Notes: generated by a model from the sequence alone, not told the origin. A stretch of DNA of 64,000 nt from Pollutiaquabacter aromativorans (GCA_049177215.1 CP185379.1:1116001-1180000), one strand, 5' to 3'. Positions 53,143 through 61,717 are shown, counted from the stretch's first letter. A program made the numbers and translations.

Positions 53143-53179
53143 TTAACCGGACCTTAACAGAGATTAACGGCTCATTAAC
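53143..53179. promoter_or_regulatory. Phased TTAAC direct repeats, candidate regulator binding site
   Basis: TTAAC occurs at 53143, 53154, 53164 and 53175, spaced 11, 10 and 11 bp, with a fifth at 53124. The repeats sit on one face of the helix in the spacer between the kinase gene and the divergent T9SS gene. OmpR/PhoB-type regulators bind tandem direct repeats with this spacing. Confidence 0.6.
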
Positions 53180-53230
53180 CGCAAAGGGCTGCTTCCCGGG
53201 CTTTCTTTGTGTCAACCAAGCGACAACACC

Positions 53231-54211
53231 ATGAAACAACGCATCGCCCCCTTGGAAGCCATCTCCTGGACCGTTCTGCTGCTGGCAGCACTGCTCTTTG
53301 GAACAGCCATCGCTTATGCCGGTGAGCCTAAAAAGGATCAAAGGAAAAAGAAGGAAGACAAGCACGAAGGGAAAGCTGTGATCTCCATTTGCAAAGAGGA
53401 CAACGGGAAAGTCATTCGACTCGACACCACCATCAACCTGGCCGATGAAGCCGCCATCGAAGCGGCCTTGAAGAAACTGGAGCTCGGCGACGATTTCCAT
53501 TTTGACCTGCGAATGCCTGGTGAGCATGGTAAGGAGGATGCCTTCACAATGAAATTCTGGAGTGAAGATCTTAGCCCGGATGACCGGAAACGTATGAAGG
53601 ACGAGCTAGCAGCCGCTATGCGGGATAGTGAACGGTCTTTGGAAGATGCCCATAAAGCCATGAAGGAATTCCATATGGAGATCAAGGGCATGGACGAAGA
53701 AGGCTCAGGTGCCTTATCCATGCATTTCCCGGCTGACTTTGATTTCGAATTCCCTGAGCATTTTCGTTGCGGTGTAGGGGATCCTGAACTGGACAGCCTT
53801 CAGTCGGACGATCGTATCCTGATCATCGGAAAACCGGACGAGGCTGCACCGGTTTTCGAGAAGACCGTTACCACCGCTTCCGGAAAACAAGTGTTCGTCT
53901 TCCAGCGTCAACTCAGCCAGGAAGCACAGCGCTCCCGGGCTGCCGAGAAGCAGTTGGACATTCGCGATATCGAGATTTTTCCTAATCCGGCCGATGACCG
54001 GCTCACCCTCAGCTTTGAAAAGGAAAAGACCGGCGATATCACGATCCGTCTGATGGACCTGCAGGGGAAGGTGGTGTACGATGAAACCCTTCGTGCTTTC
54101 TCGGGTGCATACTACAAACGCATCGATATTTCCGGAATTGCCGCCGGTACCTATACGCTCAGCATGGAGCAGGGAGAATCGCGCATCACCCGAAAAGTGA
54201 TCATACGCTAA
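53231..54211 (+). CDS. Secreted protein with T9SS tail, beside a two-component system
   Basis: 326 residues. A signal-like hydrophobic segment is followed by a Lys/Asp/Glu-rich region (about 34-60), then a charged region with Met and Glu runs (about 75-190, LSPDDRKRMKDELAAAM) and the Por-type sorting domain from EIFPNPADDRLTLSF to the C-terminus. No enzyme motif is visible; an acidic surface or metal-binding role is possible. It is divergent from the kinase gene and shares the TTAAC repeats, so it is the likely regulated target. ATG 53231 is used; TTTCTTTG at 53202-53209 is one base off the -7 box. Confidence 0.7.
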   Translation: MKQRIAPLEAISWTVLLLAALLFGTAIAYAGEPKKDQRKKKEDKHEGKAVISICKEDNGKVIRLDTTINLADEAAIEAALKKLELGDDFHFDLRMPGEHGKEDAFTMKFWSEDLSPDDRKRMKDELAAAMRDSERSLEDAHKAMKEFHMEIKGMDEEGSGALSMHFPADFDFEFPEHFRCGVGDPELDSLQSDDRILIIGKPDEAAPVFEKTVTTASGKQVFVFQRQLSQEAQRSRAAEKQLDIRDIEIFPNPADDRLTLSFEKEKTGDITIRLMDLQGKVVYDETLRAFSGAYYKRIDISGIAAGTYTLSMEQGESRITRKVIIR

Positions 54212-54258
54212 ACGTTCAATTTCAATTGTACCTGGTTTCGTGATGGTTCCCAGGTTGA

Positions 54259-54284
54259 CCCCGGACGATGATCCGGGGTTTTTT
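54259..54284 (+). terminator. Intrinsic terminator
   Basis: CCCCGGA and TCCGGGG form a 7-bp stem with a CGATGA loop, followed by six T. It ends the T9SS gene. Confidence 0.85.
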
Positions 54285-54286
54285 AA

Positions 54287-54859
54287 TTATACCGGGAAGC
54301 CGGTTTCGACCAGCAGGCGCTCAGCCTGAGACAAATGTCGCTCTTCATGCCCGGCAAGGATCTCAAGCACATCCGGGAATGGAATGGTAATCAGGCCGGC
54401 AACGGGCGATGTGACCACGACTTTGTTTATCGTCTGGACCCGGATAGCTTCCAGTTTGCCGATCAGCGTTTCCTGATGCTTTCGAAAGCGATCGACGATC
54501 GCAAGGTCCTTCACTTCTTTCTGTCGCGGCTGAAAGATCTTCGGTGCCTTGAAAGGCCTTCGCACCTCCGGGCCAAGTGTGGCAACCATATTCCGGCCGA
54601 TGCTCTTGCTGAACGGACTCCAGCGTTCCCAGAAGGTCGCCTGGTATCGGTCGCCGCAGAGCCGGTCCAGTACGGGGAAATAGCACTCGTTGGAAACAAT
54701 GAGGTGATCCAGGCACTGAGCGATACTCCAGCGATGCGGAGCAGGCTTCCACAACAATTGATCGGGGCGAAGGTCCTTGAGCTTGTCCACGCGAGCAAGG
54801 CATACCCGCAGGCGATCGATGGCCGTTCGGATCTCGGGATGTGACATTACCTGGTTCAT
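54287..54859 (-). CDS. DinB-family protein
   Basis: 190 residues of the DinB/YfiT-like four-helix bundle, a metal-binding fold. LLWKPAPHRWSIAQCLDHL (His ligands in APHRWS and CLDH, near 47 and 55) and the C-terminal GHEERHLSQAERLL (third ligand) fit. Members include thiol S-transferases and damage-inducible proteins; the substrate is unknown. It is the last gene of a four-gene operon, 5 nt after the LEA-type lipoprotein. Confidence 0.85.
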   Translation of the reverse strand: MNQVMSHPEIRTAIDRLRVCLARVDKLKDLRPDQLLWKPAPHRWSIAQCLDHLIVSNECYFPVLDRLCGDRYQATFWERWSPFSKSIGRNMVATLGPEVRRPFKAPKIFQPRQKEVKDLAIVDRFRKHQETLIGKLEAIRVQTINKVVVTSPVAGLITIPFPDVLEILAGHEERHLSQAERLLVETGFPV

Positions 54860-54864
54860 CCTGA

Positions 54865-55353
54865 TTACTTCCCGAATAGTTTTTTCAGGCGCTGTTGGTC
54901 CAACTTTTCGCTGAAGTCGAACGCGATCCGTTTCCGGAAGATGAACTTGCCGATCTTCAAACTACCGACCGCGCGGCCTTCCACCGAACGTTGGCCCGAT
55001 AAAAGTTCCAATCCTTGCGGTGCCATTTTCAATAATTCCATGTAAGAAGTCTGTATGGACACCGGAACGGCTGTCTCGCTTTTGGCCCGGATTTTCAATC
55101 GTTGATCAGCTTTAGCCGTCCCCACCGGTTTGTTGTCGATCAACAACCCGGTTTCCGCCTCCAGCAAGCGGACACCCCAGTTGTTGGGATTTTCCACGCG
55201 CAGGTCAAAACGAATGTTCGGTACGTTTCCATTCAGCTCCACCTGCAAGGCATCGATGGAACTGATCTTGACCGATTTCATGGTCAGGCAACCGGTATGA
55301 AGAAACGAACAAGCGACCAGGCAGGGAATGCTCAGGATCCGAAAGCGGGGCAT
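54865..55353 (-). CDS. LEA/WHy-domain lipoprotein
   Basis: 162 residues. Signal CLVACSFLHTGC with lipobox LHTGC, then a WHy/LEA14-like domain: IRFDLRVENPNNWGVRLLEA followed by LLIDNKPVGTAKADQRLKI. Such domains form a single beta-sandwich and in other organisms are tied to desiccation or stress. It lies 10 nt after the phosphosulfolactate synthase gene and 5 nt before the DinB gene. Its role is unknown. Confidence 0.8.
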   Translation of the reverse strand: MPRFRILSIPCLVACSFLHTGCLTMKSVKISSIDALQVELNGNVPNIRFDLRVENPNNWGVRLLEAETGLLIDNKPVGTAKADQRLKIRAKSETAVPVSIQTSYMELLKMAPQGLELLSGQRSVEGRAVGSLKIGKFIFRKRIAFDFSEKLDQQRLKKLFGK

Positions 55354-55363
55354 GGCAATGGCC

Positions 55364-56131
55364 TCAGTGCTTTTTGTCGAGATACTGGAAAAAAGTATCG
55401 CTGCGAAGTCCGATGCGTAACGATTCGACCGCGATCACTTCATTGGGCGCGATGTTGCCAAGGTTGACGTTCGCGCCCAGCAGTTTGATGAAGTAGGTCT
55501 GACCGCCCTTATTCGGGGCTTCCCAGATGATCTTGTCCGCTGATACCTGCGAAATGATCTTGTTGATCAATACTACGTGGGCTTTTCCGGAAGGACGGTA
55601 AATACCGACCGTGCCGCTTTCGCGTGCTTCGGCAATGACCTTCCAGGCGCCGGCCTGTAATTCGGAATTGATTAGTTCGATCCACTTGTTCGGGTGGATG
55701 ATGATACCTTCTTCCTTCGAGCCGACCTCTGTGATCACGGTTACCTGCTTACTCAGACGGCGGATATATTCCAGCTTTTGATCGTGCGCGAGCGTGATAC
55801 TGCCGTCGCTCACTTCTGCATAGGACAGCTTGTATTTGTCGATCAGCCGGAGGTAATCTTCGAACTTGTTCCGGATGATGAAGGCTTCCAACAAAGTGCC
55901 GCCCAGGTAAACAGGCAGGCCGGCATTCCGGTAGACGGCCAGTTTGTCTTCCAGGCGGGGTGTTATATACGAAGAACCGAAACCGAGTTTTACGAGATCG
56001 ACGAAAGGGCCGGAACTCTCAACAAGATCCTCAGCCTGGCGAACCCCCAGGCCTTTGTCCATTACCATGGTCAAACCGCTCTGACGGGGCTTGACCGTCC
56101 GAACGGGGACCTGGTCCAGCGAAAAATTCAT
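55364..56131 (-). CDS. Phosphosulfolactate synthase (ComA family)
   Basis: 255 residues, TIM-barrel. ComA joins sulfite and phosphoenolpyruvate to make phosphosulfolactate. Family stretches are VMDKGLGVRQAEDLVESSG, FVDLVKLGFGSSYI, VYLGGTLLEAFI, YAEVSDGSITL and the WKVIAEARESGTVGIY (split after AEARES) segment; WEAPNKGGQTYFI is near the C-terminus. In methanogens the product leads to coenzyme M; in Bacteroidota it could feed sulfolactate or cysteate for sulfonolipids, which is my inference. ComB/ComC homologues are not in the window. It overlaps the TPR gene by 4 nt. Confidence 0.85.
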   Translation of the reverse strand: MNFSLDQVPVRTVKPRQSGLTMVMDKGLGVRQAEDLVESSGPFVDLVKLGFGSSYITPRLEDKLAVYRNAGLPVYLGGTLLEAFIIRNKFEDYLRLIDKYKLSYAEVSDGSITLAHDQKLEYIRRLSKQVTVITEVGSKEEGIIIHPNKWIELINSELQAGAWKVIAEARESGTVGIYRPSGKAHVVLINKIISQVSADKIIWEAPNKGGQTYFIKLLGANVNLGNIAPNEVIAVESLRIGLRSDTFFQYLDKKH

Positions 56132-57546
56132 AGGCGTTTTTTATAGAGGTCGATCAGCTCGACAATATTTCTGTCCTTTTCGAGTGAAGGAGCATACTCG
56201 AATAAGGTGTGGCAAAGGTCGACATTTTTATCGAGAGCGGCTTCTAAAAGCTGGTAAGCTTCCTGGATCCTGCCGGTGCTGTAATGATAACAGACCATTC
56301 GATATAAAAGCTCCGCGTCTTCGGGATGATAAACCAGTCCATTCTCCAACAATTCAATCGCTTCGGCCTGCCGGTTGTCGACCATCAGCAAATGGGAATA
56401 CTCCAGCCAGATGTCCTTGTTCTCCGGCTCTAACTGAACGACCTTCTGATAGGCGGCTTCGGCTGCAGCATAGTTGTCGAGATGGTATTCGGCATCTCCG
56501 AGCGCAAACCAGCATTCGGCGCTGTCTTCATCCAGTTCAAGCGCTTTCTTGATATAGTGCAATGCTTCAAACCAGCGTTCTTCATTTTGCAACGTGACGC
56601 CGATTCCCAACCAGGCCTGTGATAGGTTGGGATCCAGTTTGGTGGCTTTCCGGTAATATTCCCTGGAGCGCTGCATGTCTTCCAACTGCTCGTAGCATTC
56701 ACCGATGTTGTAATAGGTAAGCGCGTCGGGGGCCTCGAACTCGAAAGTCTTCTTGTAACATTCAATGGCTTCCTGAAAACGGTTCAGGTTGGCCAGGGAG
56801 TTTGCTTTATTGAAATAGGCCGACGAGAAGTCGTCCTTGATGGCCAGGCAGTAGTCGTAGGCATCCAGGGCTTCTTCGAAACGGTCCATGCGATTCAGTA
56901 CGTTGCCGAGATTATACCAGGCAGCGTAACTGTAAGGTTGCTTGTCGATGAAGCGCTCGTAAAAGGAAATGCTGTCTTCGAGACGGTCCGTGAACTCGTA
57001 ACAGAACGCGATCTCGTACAAGGCGACATCGTTTTCCGGATTGTCTTCCAGGCTCAACTGCAGGTATTCGATGGCCTTGTTGTAATCGCCCCAGCTCTCG
57101 TAAACGTAGGCAAGGTTGAGGTAAAGAATATCCAGTTCATCGGCGAGCGGAATGGCCTGGTTGAAGCAGGCAACTGCCTTTTCAAACTGTTGCAGGGAAG
57201 AGTAGATGCTCCCCCGGATCATGTGAAGGTCGGGATCCGCCGGTGTGAGTTGTTCCGCTTTATCCAAAATCGCCAGGGCTTCTTCGGTTCGGTCCACCAT
57301 GGCAAGCAACTGTGCCTGACGGAGCAGGAAGTCGATGCTGGTGGGGTGTTGCGACTGCGCGAAATCCACCACCTGGAGCGCCTTTACGGGATCGTTCCGT
57401 TCGATGTAATAGTCGATGATGTTCAGGAAAGCGTCGACGTCGAAGAAGTACGCTTCTTTATTCCGCACCATCTCCTCATATCGCTCGATCGAATGACGGA
57501 TGCGGCTGCTTTCCTCGTTCGGGTTGGGGAATTCCTCTTCTTCCAT
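56128..57546 (-). CDS. Tetratricopeptide-repeat protein
   Basis: 472 residues, soluble, no signal peptide. About ten to eleven 34-residue TPR units run from about residue 30 to 460, each with the W/L-G-Y-A-P pattern (for example AYVYESWGDYNKAIEYLQLS and LGIGVTLQNEERWFEALHYI). The acidic N-terminus MEEEEFPNPNEES is unusual. TPR scaffolds mediate protein contacts; the partner is unknown. It starts an operon with ComA, LEA and DinB genes (4-nt overlap, 10 nt and 5 nt gaps). An exact -7 box lies 28 nt upstream. Confidence 0.85.
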   Translation of the reverse strand: MEEEEFPNPNEESSRIRHSIERYEEMVRNKEAYFFDVDAFLNIIDYYIERNDPVKALQVVDFAQSQHPTSIDFLLRQAQLLAMVDRTEEALAILDKAEQLTPADPDLHMIRGSIYSSLQQFEKAVACFNQAIPLADELDILYLNLAYVYESWGDYNKAIEYLQLSLEDNPENDVALYEIAFCYEFTDRLEDSISFYERFIDKQPYSYAAWYNLGNVLNRMDRFEEALDAYDYCLAIKDDFSSAYFNKANSLANLNRFQEAIECYKKTFEFEAPDALTYYNIGECYEQLEDMQRSREYYRKATKLDPNLSQAWLGIGVTLQNEERWFEALHYIKKALELDEDSAECWFALGDAEYHLDNYAAAEAAYQKVVQLEPENKDIWLEYSHLLMVDNRQAEAIELLENGLVYHPEDAELLYRMVCYHYSTGRIQEAYQLLEAALDKNVDLCHTLFEYAPSLEKDRNIVELIDLYKKRL

Positions 57547-57574
57547 GTATTCTGGAAAAGTCCGTTTCTCTCTT

Positions 57575-57582
57575 CAAAGATA
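57575..57582 (-). promoter_or_regulatory. -7 promoter box of the TPR operon
   Basis: TATCTTTG on the minus strand, exact TAnnTTTG, ends 28 nt before ATG 57546. Confidence 0.6.
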
Positions 57583-57686
57583 AGAAATTGGGTCTGCAAG
57601 CGCCCAAGGAAAGGGGGAGTTATCCACACGAATGGGTGAATTGGCCTGATTTCGGGGTTGGCGAAGCTCCGGCGGCCACTTCTGCG

Positions 57687-57694
57687 TATCTTTA
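57687..57694 (+). promoter_or_regulatory. -7-like box of recF
   Basis: TATCTTTA, one base off TAnnTTTG, ends 5 nt before ATG 57700. Confidence 0.45.
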
Positions 57695-57699
57695 CACCA

Positions 57700-58821
57700 A
57701 TGTACCTGCAGCGACTTTCGCTCATCAATTTCCGTAACTATGAGCAGGCGGATCTGGTTCTGGACCCTTCCTTCAACGCGTTCGTTGGGGACAATGGATC
57801 CGGCAAAACCAACCTGCTCGACGCGATCCATTACCTGTCGTTATGCAAGAGCTACTTCAACAGCATCGACAGCCAGCAGATCCGTCACGGTGAAGACTAC
57901 TTCATGGTGCAGGGCCAGTTCGATCTTGACGGCAGGGAAGACGTGATCGCCTGTACGGTCCGCAAGAACCAGAAGAAGATATTTCGCAGGAACCAGGAAG
58001 ATTATGAGCGCTTGTCCGATCATATCGGCTTACTGCCCCTGGTGATGATCGCGCCCACCGATACCCAACTCATTACGGAAGGCAGTGAAGAGCGACGTAG
58101 GTTCATGGATGCGATCATATCCCAGTATGATCGTCTGTATCTGGATCGGTTGATCCGGTATGAACGTGTGCTTTCGCAACGCAACAGTCTGCTCAAGCAA
58201 CTCTCGGCGGGCCGCTGGGATGAAACTACGCTCAGTGTGCTGGACGAACAACTCTCGGATCTTGCCGGCCCGATTTACGAAACCCGATGTCGTTTTATCG
58301 CCGACCTGGAACCCATTTTCCGGGAGTACTACACCTACATTTCCGGCGGCAAAGAGCAGCCTGGAATACGATACCGATCACGCCTTTCCGAGGCGCCCCT
58401 GAACGTGTTGTTGCAAAACAACCGGGAACGGGAACGAGCCCTGCAATACACATCCGTCGGTACCCACAAGGACGACCTGGAGTTTGAGCTCAACGAATTC
58501 CCGGTAAAACGCACGGCCTCGCAAGGGCAGCAGAAGTCCTTTCTGCTTGCCCTCAAGCTTGCTCAATTCGATTTCCTCCGGAAGATCAAGGGCGTGAAAC
58601 CGCTCTTGTTACTCGATGATATTTTCGACAAGCTGGACGATCGTCGCGTGGCGGCCTTGATGCAACTGGTACATGACGACCGCTTTGGTCAGGTGTTCAT
58701 TACCGATACGCACCCTGAGCGGATACGACAGGTGTTTGCTTCCATCGGAAGTTCGATCCGATGTTTTCCGGTACTGGACGGTAAGGTGACGGATCCACAA
58801 CCAGAAAATTCACCGGCATGA
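57700..58821 (+). CDS. recF: DNA repair and replication protein RecF
   Basis: A 373-residue SMC-like ATPase that helps load RecA at DNA gaps (RecFOR pathway). MYLQRLSLINFRNYEQADL opens the protein, then the Walker A GDNGSGKTNLLDAI near 30-43, the family stretches LCKSYFNSIDSQQIRHG and TASQGQQKSFLLALKLAQF (signature), and Walker B with LLLDDIFDKLDDRR. ATG 57700 gives the usual RecF N-terminus. It is coupled (ATGA) to the DUF721/DciA gene. No dnaA or dnaN lies nearby. Confidence 0.95.
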   Translation: MYLQRLSLINFRNYEQADLVLDPSFNAFVGDNGSGKTNLLDAIHYLSLCKSYFNSIDSQQIRHGEDYFMVQGQFDLDGREDVIACTVRKNQKKIFRRNQEDYERLSDHIGLLPLVMIAPTDTQLITEGSEERRRFMDAIISQYDRLYLDRLIRYERVLSQRNSLLKQLSAGRWDETTLSVLDEQLSDLAGPIYETRCRFIADLEPIFREYYTYISGGKEQPGIRYRSRLSEAPLNVLLQNNRERERALQYTSVGTHKDDLEFELNEFPVKRTASQGQQKSFLLALKLAQFDFLRKIKGVKPLLLLDDIFDKLDDRRVAALMQLVHDDRFGQVFITDTHPERIRQVFASIGSSIRCFPVLDGKVTDPQPENSPA

Positions 58822-59114
58822 GTTTCCGAAGAACGGGCGACGGATCGATGAAAGAAGCTCTGGAAGCCTGGATGAAAGAGTTGCGACTTGACCGTAAAGT
58901 GGCGGAAGCGCGCATTGTCGGTCAGTGGCCCGTCTTGATGGGCCCGGCGATTGCCAACCGGACGACCGGCCTGTATGTCCGCGATGGAGTGCTTTTTGTT
59001 TCCCTGAACTCCGCGGCCCTGCGTCAGGAGTTGCTTCAATCCCGGGAGAAAATAATTCAGCTCCTGAACCGTGAGGCAGGAGCTGAAATCATCAAAGAGA
59101 TCGTATTACGCTGA
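58818..59114 (+). CDS. DUF721 / DciA-like protein
   Basis: 98 residues. The DUF721 core runs EALEAWMKELRLDRKVAEAR to VGQWPVLMGPAIANRT, then YVRDGVLFVSLNSAALRQEL with a KH-like fold. In many bacteria DciA loads the replicative helicase; this short form has only the core. The link to recF fits DNA replication and repair. Start ATG 58818 overlaps the recF stop by 4 nt. Converges on ndk. Confidence 0.85.
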   Translation: MSFRRTGDGSMKEALEAWMKELRLDRKVAEARIVGQWPVLMGPAIANRTTGLYVRDGVLFVSLNSAALRQELLQSREKIIQLLNREAGAEIIKEIVLR

Positions 59115-59129
59115 GCTTCTATCAGAAGC
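59115..59129. terminator. Small hairpin between dciA-like and ndk genes
   Basis: GCTTCT and AGAAGC pair around ATC, between the convergent stops. Weak; no T-run. Confidence 0.25.
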
Positions 59130-59538
59130 GTTCGGTGCCGGAAAAGAAGAAGTTGCCTTCGATGGCGGCATTTTCATCACTGTCGCTTCCATGGACGGCA
59201 TTCGCTTCAATCGACTTCGCAAACAAGTTCCGGATGGTTCCCGGAGCGGCTTTGGCGGGATCCGTAGCGCCGATCAGTTTGCGGAAATCTTCCACGGCAT
59301 TGTCTTTTTCCAGAATGGCGGCTACGATCGGACCGGAGCTCATGTAGCTGACCAGGTCCTTGTAAAACGGACGTTCGCGGTGCACCGCGTAGAACTGTCC
59401 GGCCAGTTCGGCCGACAACTTGGTGTATTTCATCGCAACGATCCGGAAGCCCGCTTCGTTGATCTTGGCTAAAATGGGTCCGATGTAGTTGTTGCCAACC
59501 GCATCCGGTTTGATCATGGTGAAGGTCTTGTTCGACAT
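59122..59538 (-). CDS. ndk: Nucleoside diphosphate kinase
   Basis: A 138-residue enzyme that transfers the terminal phosphate between nucleoside triphosphates and diphosphates. TFTMIKPDAVGNNYIG (5-20) is the N-terminal nucleotide site and the catalytic histidine is His116 in NAVHGSDSDENA, the family signature. Length is normal and all key residues are present. A TACCTTCG at 59577-59584 is one base off the -7 box. Confidence 0.96.
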   Translation of the reverse strand: MSNKTFTMIKPDAVGNNYIGPILAKINEAGFRIVAMKYTKLSAELAGQFYAVHRERPFYKDLVSYMSSGPIVAAILEKDNAVEDFRKLIGATDPAKAAPGTIRNLFAKSIEANAVHGSDSDENAAIEGNFFFSGTERF

Positions 59539-59624
59539 GGTGGTAAGTAAGGTTACTGACTGGGATTTGAAGGGCGCGAAGGTACGGATTAATTACCCGA
59601 TAACCCGCGATAACACGGGTCAGA

Positions 59625-61010
59625 TCAAAGCGTCTTGAGTTCGTTGACCAGCTTCGTGAGCGCGTCCTTAGCGTCGCCGAACAACATGGAGGTCTTGGGG
59701 TTGTAGAAGAGCTCGTTGTCGATGCCCGCATAACCGGCATTCATGCTTCGCTTGTTGACAATGATGTGCTGCGCGTTTTCTACCTCCAGGATCGGCATCC
59801 CGTAAATCGGGGAGGAGGGATCCGTCTTGGCAGCAGGGTTCACGACGTCGTTCGCGCCGACCACCAGAACCACATCGGTGCTGCTGAATTCGGGGTTAAC
59901 TTCTTCCATCTCGGAAAGCTTTCCGTAATCGACATTGCTTTCTGCCAACAATACGTTCATGTGTCCGGGCATCCGGCCGGCAACCGGATGGATCGCATAC
60001 TTCACTTGTACCCCGCGATCTTCCAGGATGGTTTCCAATTCGTGAATGACGTGCTGCGCCTGCGCTACGGCCAAACCGTAGCCGGGAACGATGATGACTT
60101 TCTTGGAATAGTTCATCAGGACAGCGGCATCGGAAACGGAAATGTCTTTGATAGTGCCCTGTACAGACGTGCCGCCACCTGCTGCCGCGCTTTCACCAAA
60201 GGCCCCGAACACTACGTTGAAGAGCGGGCGATTCATGGCCGTACACATGGCCAGTGTCAGGAGCGTGCCGGCAGAACCGACGAGGATGCCACCGGTGAGC
60301 ATGACCTGGTTGTCGTACAGGAACCCGCCAAAAGCCGCTGCCAGACCGGTGAAGGAGTTCAAGAGGGAAATCACCACCGGCATGTCGGCACCGCCGATCG
60401 GCATCACGAAGAGTACCCCGTAGAGCAGGGCCAGCGCGAAGGTGAAGAGCAGCATACCCATGCTATCGGTTCCGCTGGCCGTCAGCCATACCGAAACCGC
60501 GATCGTAGCCAGCATCAGGATGGCATTGATGATGTTGTATTTCGGCAGCCGTACGGATTTCCGCATCGTCCCATTGAGTTTCAGGAACGCGATGATGGAA
60601 CCGGAGAAAGAGACACTGCCGATGACCATACCCGCCATGATGATGCCGATCCGGGAGGGATTGCCGACGTTGTGATGGAATTCGAGCAATGAAATGAGCG
60701 CCGCGCAGGCACCACCCATTCCGTTGAAGAGTGAAACCATCTCCGGCATGGCCGTCATCTTGACGCGCTTAGCCGCTACCCAGCCGATGATACTGCCGAT
60801 CGCGATGGCGCCGAAGATCATACCGTACACCAGGGGCGCGACCTCTCCCTGGTGAAGCAGGATCGTTCCGGCTACGGCGATACCCATGCCAAACGCGGCG
60901 ACGAGGTTGCCCCGTCGTGCGGTTTGAGGGCCGCTCAGCATCTTCAGTCCGATCACAAACGTGACCGAGGCGATGAGATAAATGATATCCAGGAGGTAGT
61001 TGGAAAGCAT
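59625..61010 (-). CDS. pntB: NAD(P) transhydrogenase beta subunit
   Basis: A 461-residue subunit of the proton-pumping transhydrogenase, which passes hydride from NADH to NADP+ using the proton gradient. About nine membrane helices precede the soluble NADP-binding domain III (about 285-461), with VIIVPGYGLAVAQAQH and ILLAESNVDYGKL (as VLLAESNVDYGKL), VLVVGANDVVNPAA and MPILEVENAQHIIVNKRSM (each ordinary for PntB). It is the last gene of the split pnt operon, 21 nt after pntA2. Confidence 0.95.
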   Translation of the reverse strand: MLSNYLLDIIYLIASVTFVIGLKMLSGPQTARRGNLVAAFGMGIAVAGTILLHQGEVAPLVYGMIFGAIAIGSIIGWVAAKRVKMTAMPEMVSLFNGMGGACAALISLLEFHHNVGNPSRIGIIMAGMVIGSVSFSGSIIAFLKLNGTMRKSVRLPKYNIINAILMLATIAVSVWLTASGTDSMGMLLFTFALALLYGVLFVMPIGGADMPVVISLLNSFTGLAAAFGGFLYDNQVMLTGGILVGSAGTLLTLAMCTAMNRPLFNVVFGAFGESAAAGGGTSVQGTIKDISVSDAAVLMNYSKKVIIVPGYGLAVAQAQHVIHELETILEDRGVQVKYAIHPVAGRMPGHMNVLLAESNVDYGKLSEMEEVNPEFSSTDVVLVVGANDVVNPAAKTDPSSPIYGMPILEVENAQHIIVNKRSMNAGYAGIDNELFYNPKTSMLFGDAKDALTKLVNELKTL

Positions 61011-61031
61011 ACGGAAGGTGTCGTGTATGAA

Positions 61032-61349
61032 TTATTTTTTACCCGGCTTTTTCTTGAACATCTCGAGCATCCGGTCGGTGACCACGAAGCCGCCGACAAC
61101 GTTCAGCGTACCCAGGATGACGGCCACGAAGCCGAGTGAGAGGAGGAGGATATTGTCGGGTTCGGTATTCAACATGACGATGATCGAACCGACGATGACC
61201 ACGCCGTGAATGGCATTGGCGCCGGACATCAGGGGCGTATGCAGTACCGAGGGCACTTTCGAGATAACCTCTACGCCTACGAACACCGAGAGGATCAGGA
61301 TGTAGATCATCTCGATATGTTGCCCGAGGAAGGTGATGATTTCGTTCAT
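61032..61349 (-). CDS. pntA2: NAD(P) transhydrogenase alpha subunit part 2
   Basis: 105 residues, three to four membrane helices, the small membrane part of the alpha subunit, encoded separately from domain I. IYILILSVFVGVEVISKVP and HTPLMSGANAIHGVVIVGSI are typical, and VNTEPDNILLLSLGF-type residues follow (MLNTEPDNILLLSLG here). The split PntAA/PntAB/PntB form is standard in many bacteria, but here a 120-residue gene separates it from part 1. Confidence 0.93.
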   Translation of the reverse strand: MNEIITFLGQHIEMIYILILSVFVGVEVISKVPSVLHTPLMSGANAIHGVVIVGSIIVMLNTEPDNILLLSLGFVAVILGTLNVVGGFVVTDRMLEMFKKKPGKK

Positions 61350-61354
61350 GTGGC

Positions 61355-61717
61355 TCAGGGTTTTTCCTGGTATTTGATGACACGCAGGGCGAGTTCCATC
61401 ACATCGATCATGCTCTTGCCCTGGTTGAGGATCAACTGACTGTTGTTGAGGTTGACTTGCTCGTACTCAAGGGACCGTTCGTACCAGTAGATACAATCCT
61501 TCGCTTCCTGGATAAAGACGCACAGCCGGATGTAGAATTCACGCGGCTCGCGGGTGTGGTGCAATTGCTCCGAAGCATGCTGCATGGCCTGAGCGGCCTG
61601 CTTGAGCTTGCGGGCAAGGAAACGCTGCTCGTGTTCCTGGCCATCTTCATAGGCCGATGAAAGGATCGCCTGTGTCAGGTTGTCGGTCCAGTTCTTAAAA
61701 TTTTGATCCAGTTGCAT
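61355..61717 (-). CDS. Small all-helical protein inside the pnt operon
   Basis: 120 residues, predicted all-alpha with no signal peptide or membrane segment. The helices contain LARKLKQAAQAMQHASEQL and FYIRLCVFIQEAKDCIYWYE, with loose likeness to four-helix-bundle (S23-type) proteins. It is 5 nt before pntA2 and 9 nt after pntA1, so it is cotranscribed with them. The function is unknown; I know no standard pnt gene in this position. Confidence 0.7.
   Translation of the reverse strand: MQLDQNFKNWTDNLTQAILSSAYEDGQEHEQRFLARKLKQAAQAMQHASEQLHHTREPREFYIRLCVFIQEAKDCIYWYERSLEYEQVNLNNSQLILNQGKSMIDVMELALRVIKYQEKP

Noticed and set aside
59766..60692. 308-codon open frame opposite pntB
   Set aside because: It is wholly antisense to an intact pntB, and its composition (many His, Arg, Gly) is that of a shadow frame.
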